From contig NZ_CP022684.1 of assembly GCF_002863865.1 (NCBI RefSeq), positions 2,881,501-2,945,500 of the forward strand: 64,000 nt of DNA, in the 5' to 3' direction. Positions 45,258-55,400 of the stretch are shown here, one piece after another; within the stretch, counting starts at the first letter, position 1, and every line of letters begins with the position of its first letter. The notes under the pieces were generated by a model. The model had not been told where the DNA came from. It was given only the letters and a program-made list of their open reading frames with translations, and did not search any database. Made by a program: the position numbers and the translations under genes. This DNA is from Ketobacter alkanivorans. GTDB lineage: Bacteria > Pseudomonadota > Gammaproteobacteria > Pseudomonadales > Ketobacteraceae.

Positions 45258-46634
45258 TTATCGAACACCGCTACGACGCAAGGCCGCAGGCTGGAACTCC
45301 ACTTTCGAGAATTTTACTTCGAAGTTGGTGCCCTTCGGTTCGTTGTTTTCAAAGCCCAGAGCCAGGTAGCGGCCTGCGTTCAGGTCATACAGGGTTTCGA
45401 TCGCATAGCCCTGTACGTCTACGTTGTAGTAGAACTGCTGATGGGCTTCTGCTACGCGCCACAGGTTGCCACGGCCATCGTAGTGATCGATGACGCCAGC
45501 CAGCCAGGAGTCTTCATCCAGGAAGAATACTCGCTTGGCGTAGATGTGACGGGTGCCTGCGCGCAGATTACCTTCTACTTCCCATACTCGATGCAGCTCA
45601 TATCGAGCCATATCCTGGTTGATGTGGCCAGCCTGAATCATTTGATCGTAAGGCACGCCTTTTTCATCCAGCTTGTAGGAGTTGTAGGCAATATACATCT
45701 CTTTCTTGCCTTTCAGGGTCCACTCATAGCGGTCTGGCGAGCCGTTGAACAGGTCAAAGTTATCCGCAGTACGCAAACCGTCTGAGGCTGTACCTGGGCC
45801 GTCATAGGCTACCTGAGGTGCGCGACGTACACGACGTTGACCTGCGTTGTAGATCCATGCACGGCGGGGTTCTTTAACCTGGTCAATGGTTTCGTGTACC
45901 AGCAGTACGTTACCGGCCAGACGGGCTGGGGCAGTTACCTGCTGTTTGAAGTAGAACATGACGTTGTCATCTTCACCCGGTACGTAGTCGGTCAACTGGT
46001 TGGTTACAGACAATTGGTCGTTAAACATAACCATGCTGTAGTTGCCGTTGGCCTGCGGGGTAACCTGACCAATGGTGCGCTCGAGGGCGTCACCACGCCA
46101 GCGACCAATGTGGTTCCAGATCGCTTCCAAGCCGTTCTGGGGAATCGGGAAGGGATAACCCTGCAGATTCAGGCCAGTCAGACCGGTAGCGCCAGCGGTT
46201 TGCGTGGACACCGCGTTTTTCTTGGTCAGCTCCTTGATGCGGTCGGGTATGGTGTAGACGCGACGGGTCTGGTAAACCGGCATGCGATAGGTGTCTGGAT
46301 ATTTTTCAAACATGGCTATCTGGCCAGGGCTGAGTTTGCTTTTGTATTGATCCAGGTTTTGCGCCGTGATGGTGAACAGAGGCTTGTCATCCGGGAACGG
46401 ATTACACAAGAACTCCCCACCGTTATAGCAGCTTGGGTTGTCGGTCATGCCGCCTTCCCATTTGGGAATGCTGCCGTCGGCGTTAGCAGCCACTTCAGCA
46501 CCACTGGGTGTCAGTTCACTGCCGCCCAGTTTGTCTGCTTGAGCCTGGTCAACTTTGGCAAAGGCCGGAGCCGCCGCCATGGAAGTGGCCAACAGTGCAC
46601 TGGCCATGAGTTTCAATTTATACGTAGATTTCAT
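45258..46634 (-). CDS. DUF1329 outer-membrane-associated protein (LolB-like fold)
   Basis: ATG 46634 is preferred over 46640: the AAGGA site ends too close to the latter. The 458-residue product has a signal peptide (MKSTYKLKLMASALLATSMA... cleaved after AFA) and the DUF1329 signature: ADKLGGSELTPSGAEVAANADGSIPKWEGG, PLFTITAQNLDQYKSKLSPGQ, AWIYNAGQRRVRRAPQVAYDGPGTASDG and LHRVWEVEGNLRAGTRHIYAKRVFFLDEDSW. The family is nearly always coupled to a DUF1302 protein, as here, and is thought to handle hydrophobic compounds at the outer membrane. The exact role is not established. Confidence 0.93.
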   Translation of the reverse strand: MKSTYKLKLMASALLATSMAAAPAFAKVDQAQADKLGGSELTPSGAEVAANADGSIPKWEGGMTDNPSCYNGGEFLCNPFPDDKPLFTITAQNLDQYKSKLSPGQIAMFEKYPDTYRMPVYQTRRVYTIPDRIKELTKKNAVSTQTAGATGLTGLNLQGYPFPIPQNGLEAIWNHIGRWRGDALERTIGQVTPQANGNYSMVMFNDQLSVTNQLTDYVPGEDDNVMFYFKQQVTAPARLAGNVLLVHETIDQVKEPRRAWIYNAGQRRVRRAPQVAYDGPGTASDGLRTADNFDLFNGSPDRYEWTLKGKKEMYIAYNSYKLDEKGVPYDQMIQAGHINQDMARYELHRVWEVEGNLRAGTRHIYAKRVFFLDEDSWLAGVIDHYDGRGNLWRVAEAHQQFYYNVDVQGYAIETLYDLNAGRYLALGFENNEPKGTNFEVKFSKVEFQPAALRRSGVR

Positions 46635-46660
46635 GTTCATTTCCTTGTTTCCCCCACAAC

Positions 46661-48676
46661 TTAGAACGAGGCTGATGCGCTGATGGAGTAGTAATCACGG
46701 TCAGCGAGCTGGTTATATGGTTCGGCACCGTAGAAGTCGGTGTATGACAGGTCAACCGTGTAGCTGTTTTGGTATACGGCTTCTACCGACAGGCCAAGTG
46801 CTTTGCGGTCTTCCAGGAAGTTGGTGATCGGGCCTGGAGTGGTACCGTATACATCGTGGCTGAAGCTGATGGTCGGCCTTAGGTTAATACCGGCAAAGAC
46901 GTTGTTGTACTCACCGGTGAAGCGCATTTTGTAGCCCCATGCACCGCTGGTTGGGTAGTAGTCGTCTTCGTAGGCTGTGGCACTGTTTGCAACTTCGTTA
47001 CCTGCCAGGAACTGTGGATACGTACCCAGCGGTGCAACGCCATTGATGGTAGCGACATCAGGCACCCAAGGGTGGTACAGGGTGGCATTATATGAGCTGT
47101 TTAGCAGTGCTTCGTCCTTAGAAGGCAGATCTACATATGAGCCTGCAACATCTAAAATCGCGGTCCAGCGGGATGCGCCCAGAATGCGGTCGAAGAAGTG
47201 AATAAACGCGATTTCGGCTTGGTAGTAGTCACTGGTTACGAAACCAGGAGCATACTCGCCCGCTTCGTACTTGTTGTAGCAATCGTATGCTTGATCAGCG
47301 TCGTGGCAGCTGATGGAAGGCAATCCCAAAGCGCCCCCTACTGTATCACCGTCTTCCAACTGGAAGGGCTGATCTTTCCGCATACTGATTTCACCCGAGA
47401 AGGCCGTGGCGCCACCGGGTAGGCCTATGTCGATAGTGGTGTTGAAGCTGGCTCCGAGCAGTTGGATATCTTCTGGATATTCGTTGAAGAAATCTGCTGT
47501 TGGGAACAGGAAAGCAGTAGCGGTTGGTGTGCCGAAGGTTTGCAGCATTTGGAGTCGTGCGGTTTCCAGGTCTTGCGACAGGGGGTTACCTGTAGCTCCC
47601 TGAACCGCGGCTTGTATGCCGGCGGCAGCTTGAGATGGATCGATCATGTGCCCGGAGATAAGGGGCGTACGTGAATGATAGTTGATGTAGTACAGCGCGA
47701 ATTCGGTCTCGATGGAGTCTACAAAGTAGCGTGCTGCAACACCGTATTGGCCTTGATCGTCTGGCTCACCATCTGCACCACGAGGCAGTACGCGACTTTC
47801 GGCACTGTTGATACCCAGCGCTGTGAGGGTGGCGTCATCGTACACGTAACTGGCTTCAGCCCCGCCTGGGAAGAAGCCACCGTAGCAATTGGCGCCCGCC
47901 AGATCAGTAGTGGAGAAGAACGTACCACATTCGGGCAGTTCAGTCTCTTTCCAGTCGAACAGCACGAAGGCTTCCAGTGTCAGGTTGCTGGTTAAGCCAA
48001 TCGAGCCATACAGTGCGTTCAGAGGGATCAGCGCATCTTTCAGTTCGGAGCCTGGTGCCAACAATGCGTTTACGTCAATCGGGTTAATTGTGTTAATACC
48101 ATTGGGAAAGAACAAGCCTTCACCCCAACTGATAACCTGTTTACCCAATCGCACGTTCAAGGGTTTGTCACCCAGCCACCAGTCGCCCCAAACAAAGGCA
48201 TCCAGTATATCGGCGCTGGTTCCAGCGCTTTGTGCTGGTTCCAGCGGGTTGCCATAGGCATCCTGGCGGTAGTAGGCGGGCAGATCGGTTACGCCGTCGC
48301 CATTCACAATGCGGTTATCATAAAATGCTTTACCGCGGATAAAGGCACCGTAGTTTTTGTAGTTCATCTCCAGGTCCATGGTGACCTTGGCAACTTCAGA
48401 GAAGGTTGAACCCTTTTTCCAGAGCTGGTTGCTGTTGTCCTGAGAGCCGGTGCCATGCAAATGACTGGATTCGCCAGCAGCGGCGGCATTCACTGTGCCC
48501 ACGCCACGATAGTCCCGATCATCTGCACGCCACGAGGCACCAACAGAAACCGTGGTATCAACCTGCATTCGGAAATCATCTTTAACGTACTCATAGCCGT
48601 AAGCCGGGGCCACCGATCCGGCGGCAGCGACCGCTGCGGCAAGAGCGGTTACCTTAAAACTCTTGTTCATTGCCAT
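46661..48676 (-). CDS. DUF1302 outer-membrane protein
   Basis: The start is ATG 48676 (MAMNKSFKVTALAAAVAAAG; 671 residues); the frame open to 48871 has no signal sequence at its head. After cleavage at about A-Y-G the sequence shows the DUF1302 pattern: FRMQVDTTVSVGASWRADDRD, RLGKQVISWGEGLFFPNGINTINPIDV and AYYINYHSRTPLIS. It ends in ISASASF, a barrel-type C-terminus with terminal Phe. It is probably a porin-like barrel for hydrophobic or sterol-like molecules and is co-transcribed with the DUF1329 gene 26 bases downstream. Confidence 0.93.
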   Translation of the reverse strand: MAMNKSFKVTALAAAVAAAGSVAPAYGYEYVKDDFRMQVDTTVSVGASWRADDRDYRGVGTVNAAAAGESSHLHGTGSQDNSNQLWKKGSTFSEVAKVTMDLEMNYKNYGAFIRGKAFYDNRIVNGDGVTDLPAYYRQDAYGNPLEPAQSAGTSADILDAFVWGDWWLGDKPLNVRLGKQVISWGEGLFFPNGINTINPIDVNALLAPGSELKDALIPLNALYGSIGLTSNLTLEAFVLFDWKETELPECGTFFSTTDLAGANCYGGFFPGGAEASYVYDDATLTALGINSAESRVLPRGADGEPDDQGQYGVAARYFVDSIETEFALYYINYHSRTPLISGHMIDPSQAAAGIQAAVQGATGNPLSQDLETARLQMLQTFGTPTATAFLFPTADFFNEYPEDIQLLGASFNTTIDIGLPGGATAFSGEISMRKDQPFQLEDGDTVGGALGLPSISCHDADQAYDCYNKYEAGEYAPGFVTSDYYQAEIAFIHFFDRILGASRWTAILDVAGSYVDLPSKDEALLNSSYNATLYHPWVPDVATINGVAPLGTYPQFLAGNEVANSATAYEDDYYPTSGAWGYKMRFTGEYNNVFAGINLRPTISFSHDVYGTTPGPITNFLEDRKALGLSVEAVYQNSYTVDLSYTDFYGAEPYNQLADRDYYSISASASF

Positions 48677-49023
48677 TAGAGTCGAACTCCATTCAGTATG
48701 TATTTTTATATGGAAGACCAAACTGTGCTGGAATCGAGCAGGGAGAGGATAACAATTGAGAAATAAAAGAATTGGGCAGCAATCCTGGGTTTTTCTTATT
48801 GTTATCGTTATACCAGTTCGATAGACGCACCTTCGCACTTTGGTTAGCAAAAAATATATACGCAAATACACAGAACGTGAAACTTTCTTGTGACATTTTT
48901 TACATAGTGGCCGTTTTTTGTTGGATTTTTGCCGTTCTTTGTACTTTTTATAGATAAAAGCGGTAGAAGTGACCGTTTCTTATTATGTTTGGAACTGTGC
49001 GCCATAAAAAGTAGAATGCGGCG
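48677..49023. other. Gene-free stretch between DUF1302 and uvrD
   Basis: This 347-base AT-rich region lies between divergent genes and must carry both promoters. It holds three direct copies of a CCGTTnnTT element at 48911, 48932 and 48973 (reported separately) and a TATAGA at 48949 that may be the uvrD -10. I see no LexA box (CTGT-N8-ACAG). Confidence 0.55.
48911..48984. repeat. Three phased direct repeats CCGTTnnTT in the DUF1302/uvrD intergenic region
   Basis: The copies are ccgttttttgtt (48911), ccgttctttgta (48932) and ccgtttcttatt (48973). Spacings of 21 and 41 bases are close to two and four helical turns, so a protein could bind all on one face. They lie upstream of both divergent genes. 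Confidence 0.4.
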
Positions 49024-51183
49024 ATGCATCAATCTTCGTTAATACAGTCTCTTAACAGTGCCCAGGCTCAGGCAGTCACTTCCATGGCGGATCGGTTGCT
49101 GGTGTTGGCCGGTGCCGGCAGCGGTAAGACTCGAGTGCTGGTGCATCGCATTGCTTGGCTAATTAAAGAGCAACAGCTCTCTCCTTTCAGCATATTGGCG
49201 GTGACTTTTACCAATAAAGCTGCCGCAGAAATGCGCAATCGCATAGAAACATTAATGCGCGCTCCCAGCGGTTCCATGTGGGTGGGTACATTTCACGGCA
49301 TTGCTCATCGCTTGCTGCGTATGCATTGGCAGGAGGCCGGGCTACCTCAGAATTTTCAGATACTCGATTCAGATGATCAGCTGCGTCTGGTGAAACGAAT
49401 CATGCGTCAGCAGGAACTGGATGAGTCTCGTTGGCCGCCGAAACAGGCGCAGGCTTTTATCAACAGCAATAAGGATGAAGGCTTACGTCCGGATCATATC
49501 GACGATTATGGCGACATTTACCAGAAGACATTGATCGGCGTATACAGGCAGTATCAGGAAGCCTGCGAGCGTGGCGGTATGCTGGATTTTGCCGAGCTGC
49601 TGCTGCGCAGTCATGAGTTGTGGTTACATCAACCGCAGTTGCTGGCGCATTATCAACAGCGTTTTCGTCATATCCTGGTGGATGAATTTCAGGATACCAA
49701 CCGTATTCAGTATGCCTGGCTGCAAATGTTGGCGGGCAAGAATGTGCCCATCACCATTGTGGGCGACGATGATCAGTCCATTTACGGCTGGCGCGGTGCT
49801 CGTATAGAAAACATTCGATCCTTCGGTGATGACTTTGGTCGTACGGAGGTGGTGAGGTTAGAGCAGAATTACCGGTCCACGGCGATGATATTGAATGCTG
49901 CCAACGGCGTGATCGCGAACAACCGTGACCGCCTGGGTAAGCAACTGTGGACATCCGGTGAGGATGGCGAGCCCATTTCCCTTTACTCTGCCTTTAACGA
50001 GGTAGACGAAGCCCGCTTTGTGGCGGAGCGTATCCAGCAAGCCTTACAGCAGGGGTTGCGGCGCAGTGAAATAGCCATTTTGTACCGCTCCAACGCGCAG
50101 TCGCGGGTGTTGGAAGAGGCGATGCTGCGGGGCAGCATTCCTTATCGTATTTACGGTGGCCATCGCTTTTTTGAGCGGGCAGAAATTAAAAATGCGTTGG
50201 CGTATCTGCGTTTGATCTGTCATCGGGATGATGATGCTGCCTTTGAACGCGTGGTAAACACGCCGTCTCGAGGTTTGGGTGATAAATCGTTGGAACGGAT
50301 TCGTAACACCGCACGTGAACTGAAAGTGCCGATGTGGCAGGCTAGCCTCACGGTGTTGCAGCACAAAGAACTGTCCACCAAAGCCGGGAAATCCCTCCAT
50401 GAGTTTCTTGGGTTGATCGAGTTGCTTGATCAGGAGCTGCGCGGGCTGGGTTTGTCGGAGCAGGCGGAACGGGTTATTGAGGCCTCCGGCCTGATTGCAT
50501 TTCACCAGAATGAAAAAGGCGATCGGGGCGAAGCTCGGGTTGAGAACCTCAAGGAATTAATCAGTGCCACCCGTGAGTTTGAGGCAAATGGCGAAGGCGA
50601 TAGCGCCTCACTGGCGGCGTTTTTGGATCACGCGGCGTTGGAGGCAGGTGATACTCAGGCCCAGGCGGACGAAGACTGTGTGCAAATGATGACCTTGCAT
50701 TCCGCCAAGGGGCTGGAATTTCCTATTGTCTTTATGGTGGGCGTGGAAGAGGGGTTGTTCCCGTCGATGAAGTCGGCGGACGACCTGGATCGCATGGAAG
50801 AGGAACGCCGTCTGGCCTATGTGGGTATCACGCGGGCTATGAAAAAACTGTTCATTAGTCACGCAGAGAGCCGCCGCATATACGGCTCGGAGGCGCTGCA
50901 TGCGCCATCACGTTTTATCCGTGAGATACCGCACCATTGCCTGCAGGAGGTGCGGGCCGCTGCAAAAATCACCCGGCCGATGGCCGTGCCGCGGGGCCGT
51001 GCTGCCGTGCAGAATACAGACACACCCTACCGATTGGGGCGCTCGGTGCGTCATCCCAAATTTGGCGATGGTGTGATTATGGGGTGCGAAGGACAAGGCC
51101 CCAATTCACGAGTCCGCGTTAATTTTGCCGGTGCCGGGGAGAAGTGGCTGGTAGCCCAGTATGCCCGGCTGGAATTGCTCTAG
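49024..51183 (+). CDS. uvrD: DNA helicase II UvrD
   Basis: The 719-residue protein matches E. coli UvrD in length and sequence: LLVLAGAGSGKTRVLVHRIAWL (Walker A), SILAVTFTNKAAAEMRNRIETLM, MWVGTFHGIAHRLLRMHW, ILVDEFQDTNRIQYAWL (Walker B, motif II), GDDDQSIYGWRGARIENI and VGITRAMKK. It unwinds DNA 3'-to-5' in nucleotide excision and mismatch repair. It is monocistronic, with the TRAP binding-protein gene about 110 bases downstream. Confidence 0.97.
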   Translation: MHQSSLIQSLNSAQAQAVTSMADRLLVLAGAGSGKTRVLVHRIAWLIKEQQLSPFSILAVTFTNKAAAEMRNRIETLMRAPSGSMWVGTFHGIAHRLLRMHWQEAGLPQNFQILDSDDQLRLVKRIMRQQELDESRWPPKQAQAFINSNKDEGLRPDHIDDYGDIYQKTLIGVYRQYQEACERGGMLDFAELLLRSHELWLHQPQLLAHYQQRFRHILVDEFQDTNRIQYAWLQMLAGKNVPITIVGDDDQSIYGWRGARIENIRSFGDDFGRTEVVRLEQNYRSTAMILNAANGVIANNRDRLGKQLWTSGEDGEPISLYSAFNEVDEARFVAERIQQALQQGLRRSEIAILYRSNAQSRVLEEAMLRGSIPYRIYGGHRFFERAEIKNALAYLRLICHRDDDAAFERVVNTPSRGLGDKSLERIRNTARELKVPMWQASLTVLQHKELSTKAGKSLHEFLGLIELLDQELRGLGLSEQAERVIEASGLIAFHQNEKGDRGEARVENLKELISATREFEANGEGDSASLAAFLDHAALEAGDTQAQADEDCVQMMTLHSAKGLEFPIVFMVGVEEGLFPSMKSADDLDRMEEERRLAYVGITRAMKKLFISHAESRRIYGSEALHAPSRFIREIPHHCLQEVRAAAKITRPMAVPRGRAAVQNTDTPYRLGRSVRHPKFGDGVIMGCEGQGPNSRVRVNFAGAGEKWLVAQYARLELL

Positions 51184-51201
51184 GCGTTGCTTTAAGGGGG
51201 C

Positions 51202-51243
51202 GGGGTGCAGGTTTCGCTTGACTCCCCGACCTCAATTGGGGAG
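51202..51243 (+). other. Overlapping alternative hairpins between uvrD and dctP
   Basis: The CTCCCC at 51222-51227 can pair either with GGGG at 51202-51205 or with GGGGAG at 51238-51243; the two stems exclude each other. No T-run follows the downstream hairpin. The ribosome site of dctP (AGGAG at about 51283) is 40 bases further on. Confidence 0.35.
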
Positions 51244-51294
51244 CCTCTCATTCCAATAACAATTAACTTCAAACACCCTTTCAGGAGCCTACAC

Positions 51295-52392
51295 ATGATG
51301 TGGACGCGCACCAGCCTGCTTTGGCTGACCCTTGGCATACTTGCCTTGTCCGGTTGCGGCAAAGAATCCGAAACACCCACTGCGCTGGACGCGGCACCTC
51401 AACAGACCTTCGAATGGAAAATGGTAACCACCTGGCCTCGTAATTACCCCGGTTTGGGTATGGCGCCGGAGAATTTCGCCAAGGCCGTCACAGAGATGAG
51501 TAACGGCCGTCTGAAAGTAAAAGTACATGGGGCTGGCGAATTAGTGCCCGCCATGGGTGTGTTCGATGCGGTGGCTCGTGGTGCCGTAGAGATGGGGCAC
51601 GGTGCGGCTTATTATTGGAAAGGTAAAAGCCCTGCGGCTCAGTTCTTCACCGCGGTACCTTTCGGTTTAAATGCACAGGAAATGAACGGCTGGCTGCATT
51701 ACGGTGGCGGTATGGAGCTGTGGCGCGAAGTGTATGCACCCTTCAACCTGGTGCCGTTTGCCGGCGGCAGTACCGGTGTGCAGATGGCGGGCTGGTTCAA
51801 AAAGGAAATCAACAGCGTAGAGGATATACAGGGCCTTAAAATGCGAATCCCTGGTCTGGCAGGTGAAGTGTTCCAGCGTTTGGGCGGCGTGCCGGTGACT
51901 TTGCCTGGTGGCGAGCTGTTCACGGCCCTGCAAACCGGCTCTATTGACGCAACTGAGTGGGTTGGTCCTTACAATGATCTTACCTTCGGCCTTCACAAGG
52001 CGGCCAAATACTATTACTACCCAGGCTGGCATGAGCCCGGTGCAATGCTTGAGTTTATTGTTAACAAAGAAGCCTGGGATGCTTTGCCGCCGGATCTGCA
52101 GGCTATCGTCAGTTACGCCACCCGCGCCATCAATCAAGACATGTTGGATGAGTACACAGCGCGGAATAATGCGGCGTTGAAAGAGTTGGTGAATAAACAC
52201 GGTGTTCAGTTGAGGAAACTGCCGGATGATGTGGTGGACGCCCTGCGTACCACTTCTCAGCAGGTAATCGAAGAAACCATCGCCAAAGACGAAGCCGCCA
52301 AAAAAGTATACGCATCCTTTAAGGCCTTCCGGGAGGATGTCATGCCCTATACCGCCATTTCTGAAGGTGCCTTTCTCGATATCCGGGAGTAA
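51295..52392 (+). CDS. dctP: TRAP transporter solute-binding lipoprotein (DctP/TakP-like)
   Basis: The start is ATG 51295 or 51298, after AGGAG; the open frame from 51205 is not used. The 365-residue product has a lipobox L-S-G-C (LALSGCGKES). The DctP family fold is evident: KMVTTWPRNYPGLGMAPENFAKAVTEMSNGRL, and GLKMRIPGLAGEVFQRLGGVPV with the conserved Arg that holds the carboxylate. DATEWVGPYNDLTFGLHKAAKYYYYPGWHEPG is the signature of the TakP/lactate-binding group, so 2-keto or 2-hydroxy acids are likely ligands. Its membrane subunits are probably the DctQ/DctM proteins at 57938-59865, on the other strand. Confidence 0.9.
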   Translation: MMWTRTSLLWLTLGILALSGCGKESETPTALDAAPQQTFEWKMVTTWPRNYPGLGMAPENFAKAVTEMSNGRLKVKVHGAGELVPAMGVFDAVARGAVEMGHGAAYYWKGKSPAAQFFTAVPFGLNAQEMNGWLHYGGGMELWREVYAPFNLVPFAGGSTGVQMAGWFKKEINSVEDIQGLKMRIPGLAGEVFQRLGGVPVTLPGGELFTALQTGSIDATEWVGPYNDLTFGLHKAAKYYYYPGWHEPGAMLEFIVNKEAWDALPPDLQAIVSYATRAINQDMLDEYTARNNAALKELVNKHGVQLRKLPDDVVDALRTTSQQVIEETIAKDEAAKKVYASFKAFREDVMPYTAISEGAFLDIRE

Positions 52393-52407
52393 TCCTTTCG
52401 CCATTTT

Positions 52408-52437
52408 TCGGGCAGAGTTGTGAGTGGCTCTGCCCGA
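52408..52437 (+). other. Perfect 10-base-pair stem-loop after dctP
   Basis: TCGGGCAGAG (52408-52417) pairs exactly with CTCTGCCCGA (52428-52437) across a 10-base loop, 16 bases after the dctP stop. No T-run follows on either strand, so it is more likely an mRNA 3'-end stabiliser or part of a factor-dependent terminator than an intrinsic terminator. Confidence 0.5.
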
Positions 52438-52488
52438 TCCTGATCTATACTCAAAAAATGTCAGAGTATCCAGGCGGGCAGGCTTGAT

Positions 52489-55400
52489 ATGGCCGGCTTA
52501 AGCGGGTTTGGCGACCTGCAGCTTTTATCCAACAGCACAGTTCATCAAGTTTTTCGTACTACTCGTCAGAGTGACGGCGCCGCGGTTATCGTCAAAGTGC
52601 TGGATACGCTGCAATGTCGTGACGAGGATGGTGCTCGTCTGCGGCATGAGTACCAACTGCTGAAAGACCTCAATCAAACCTTGCTGGTAAAAGCACTGGA
52701 TTATGAGATCCGTGACCATGTGGAAATTCTGGTGCTGCAGGATGACGGTGCCACCGACCTTGCCAACAGCCTGAATCAACACAAGTTCGACTTACCAGTT
52801 TGCCTTGGCCTGATGATCGCGCTTGTCAGAGCGATCGGTCAGGCGCATCAGTGTGGCATCGTTCACCGTGATGTAACACCGGCCAATCTGATACTGATCG
52901 ATAATGAGCAGGGAGCGCTTTCCCTCAAATTAATAGACTTTGGTCTGGCGGTACAGCGTAAGGGCGTGTTGGGTGATCTGGGACAGATTGATGCCCTAGT
53001 GGGCAGTCTGCGTTATATGGCACCGGAACAGACGGGCAAGATGAATCGAAAAATGGATGCCCGTGCCGATTTCTACTCCATGGGGGTGACATTTTACGAA
53101 ATGTTAGTGGGGAGAACCCCATTTGAAAATATCGATGAGCACGAACTGATTCACGCTCACATTGCCAAGCGCCCCATTCCGCCTCACGACATAGATAAAA
53201 GTATTCCGCCTCAGCTTTCAAATATTGTCATGAAGCTGTTGTCGAAAAATCCAGAAAGCCGTTATCTGAGTGCGCCGGGTATTGAGCGCGACCTTGAACG
53301 CTGCCAGTCAGACCTTGGCAGCGGGCTGCTGGAGGTGGCAGCCTGGCAGCTTGGGCAGCAGGATGTGTCACCGCAGATGGTGATTCCTGAACAATTGTAT
53401 GGGCGTGATCAGGAGCTGCGGCAGCTATTTCGAGCATTCAGCAAGGTGCGTCAGGGTAACAAGACCATGTTGTTGCTGGGTGGTGATCCGGGCGCAGGTA
53501 AAACCAGTCTGGTGAAAGAACTCTACAAGCCGGTACTGGATAACCATGCCTATCTGGTATTTGGTAAGTACGATCAATTAAAACGAGATGTGCCTTACAG
53601 CGGGCTTATATTGGCGCTGCGTCAATGGATTCAGCAATTGCTGGCAGAGAGTGAAGACAGCCTGCATTATTGGAAGAGCACGCTCTGTAAAGCCTTGGGC
53701 AGTAACGGAGCCATGCTGACGGACCTGGTGCCTGAGCTGGAGCAGATCATCGGTGCCCAGGCGCCACTCAAGAAAATGGACCCTATTCAGCATCAAATGC
53801 TGTTTAATCATGTGTTCGAAACCTTTATCGCAGCTATTGCTCGTAAACAGCACAGTCTGGTGCTGGTGTTGGATGACTTGCAGTGGGCTGACAGCGCCAG
53901 CCTGGCCCTACTCGAAACAATAATGACCTCAGAAGAGGTCTCTAATCTTCTATTGGTGGTGATTTTTCGCAATAACGAAGTGGATGCTCATCATCCTCTC
54001 AGTGTTTGCGTGGATGCAATTCGGGGTCGAGGCTGCAGTACCGATCAAATCAAGTTAAAGCCGTTGCAATATGAGTCGTTGCAGCAGCTGGTGCGCGATA
54101 CGTTTCATGTCGGGTCGAGTGCATCTGATCAGCTGGCGACGATCCTGATGAGCAAAACCAAAGGCAATCCGTTTTTTGTAGAGGAGTTTCTGAATAACCT
54201 AGTGGCAGATGGTTTGATCAGGTTTGATTATAAAGAGGGCCGCTGGGTAATTGATTTTGACAAATGTTCGGCTCGTAATGAAACCCGTAATGTATTGGAA
54301 TTTATCGCCGGGCGTTTGCAGTTGTGCCCTCCTCAATATCTGTTCGTATTGCAGGTTGCCGCCTGCGAAGGCATTGAATTTAAAATTCAAACACTACTGA
54401 ATCTTGATGGCATACACCACACGCAGATCGTAGGTGCCTTGGTCTATGGGGTCGATAATCAGTTGGTTAAGCCCGTGGGTGAGGCCTACTTGTTCAATCA
54501 GTTTATTGATAACCCAAAGTGGATAGAAAAAAACAGACCACGTTATCGCTTTATACATGATCATATTCTATCGACGGTATACGCCTCCTGTTTGCCGGAT
54601 GTGCGCAGGGAGGTTCATCATTTGCTTGGGCAGTTGCTGTTGAAGCAAACAGATCTGGATAAGCAAACGGATCGTATATTCTCGATTGTACGGCACTTGA
54701 ATTACGCTGTTGATCTGGTGGCCAGTCAGCAAGAGCGTGTGTCGCTAATACGGTTGAATAAGATTGCTGCAGAAAAGGCACTGGCGTCCACTGCGTTTGA
54801 AAACGCTGCTCAGTATCTGCAAACCGCTCGCCACCTCTTTACGGAGGATATGTGGCAGGATGCCTACGAGTTTTCCCGTGAGTTATGGTTGATGATGATG
54901 GAGGTTTCCTATCTAACAGAAGACTATGACGGGCTGGAGCAGAATCTATTGGAATTCGAACGAGTCCAGCGTGACCGGGCCGATGCGATGCCGTTCTACC
55001 ACATCAAAATGCATGCACTACATCGCCAGGACAGGGTACGAGAAGCCATCTCCCTGGGTATGGATAAGCTGCCCTATGTGAACGAGCGCCTGCCCCGCAA
55101 CCCAGGTCAGTTAAAGGTGCTGTGGGAACTGATCAGAACCAAGTTGTATCTGTGGGTCAAGCTTCGAGGTCAGCCCATTCATCAGCATCTCAAACAGGGT
55201 TTGCTCGAGCGTGCGCAAGGGGAGGCACTGCAATCAGCCAATCACCTCTATGAGATTGGTGTGTATGCATTCCTGGCCCAGCGCAATCTGTTTTCTTGCC
55301 TGATATTCAGAGGGGTGAGGGTCTATTTGCGTGATGGTGCAACATTGGCATCCAGCGGATCGTACGCTGCGTATGGGGTGGTTCATTGCAGCCTCTTGAA

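Noticed and set aside
45066..46664. Two long plus-strand frames opposite the DUF1329 gene (to 45785 and from 45837)
   Set aside because: Both are antisense shadows; the DUF1329 gene, its terminator and its partner leave no doubt about the strand.
48747..48757. ggataacaatt, as in the lac operator
   Set aside because: Only a half-site, with no palindrome and no lac-type gene nearby.
48995..49012. Possible LexA box before uvrD
   Set aside because: CTGT is followed after eight bases by AAAA instead of ACAG.
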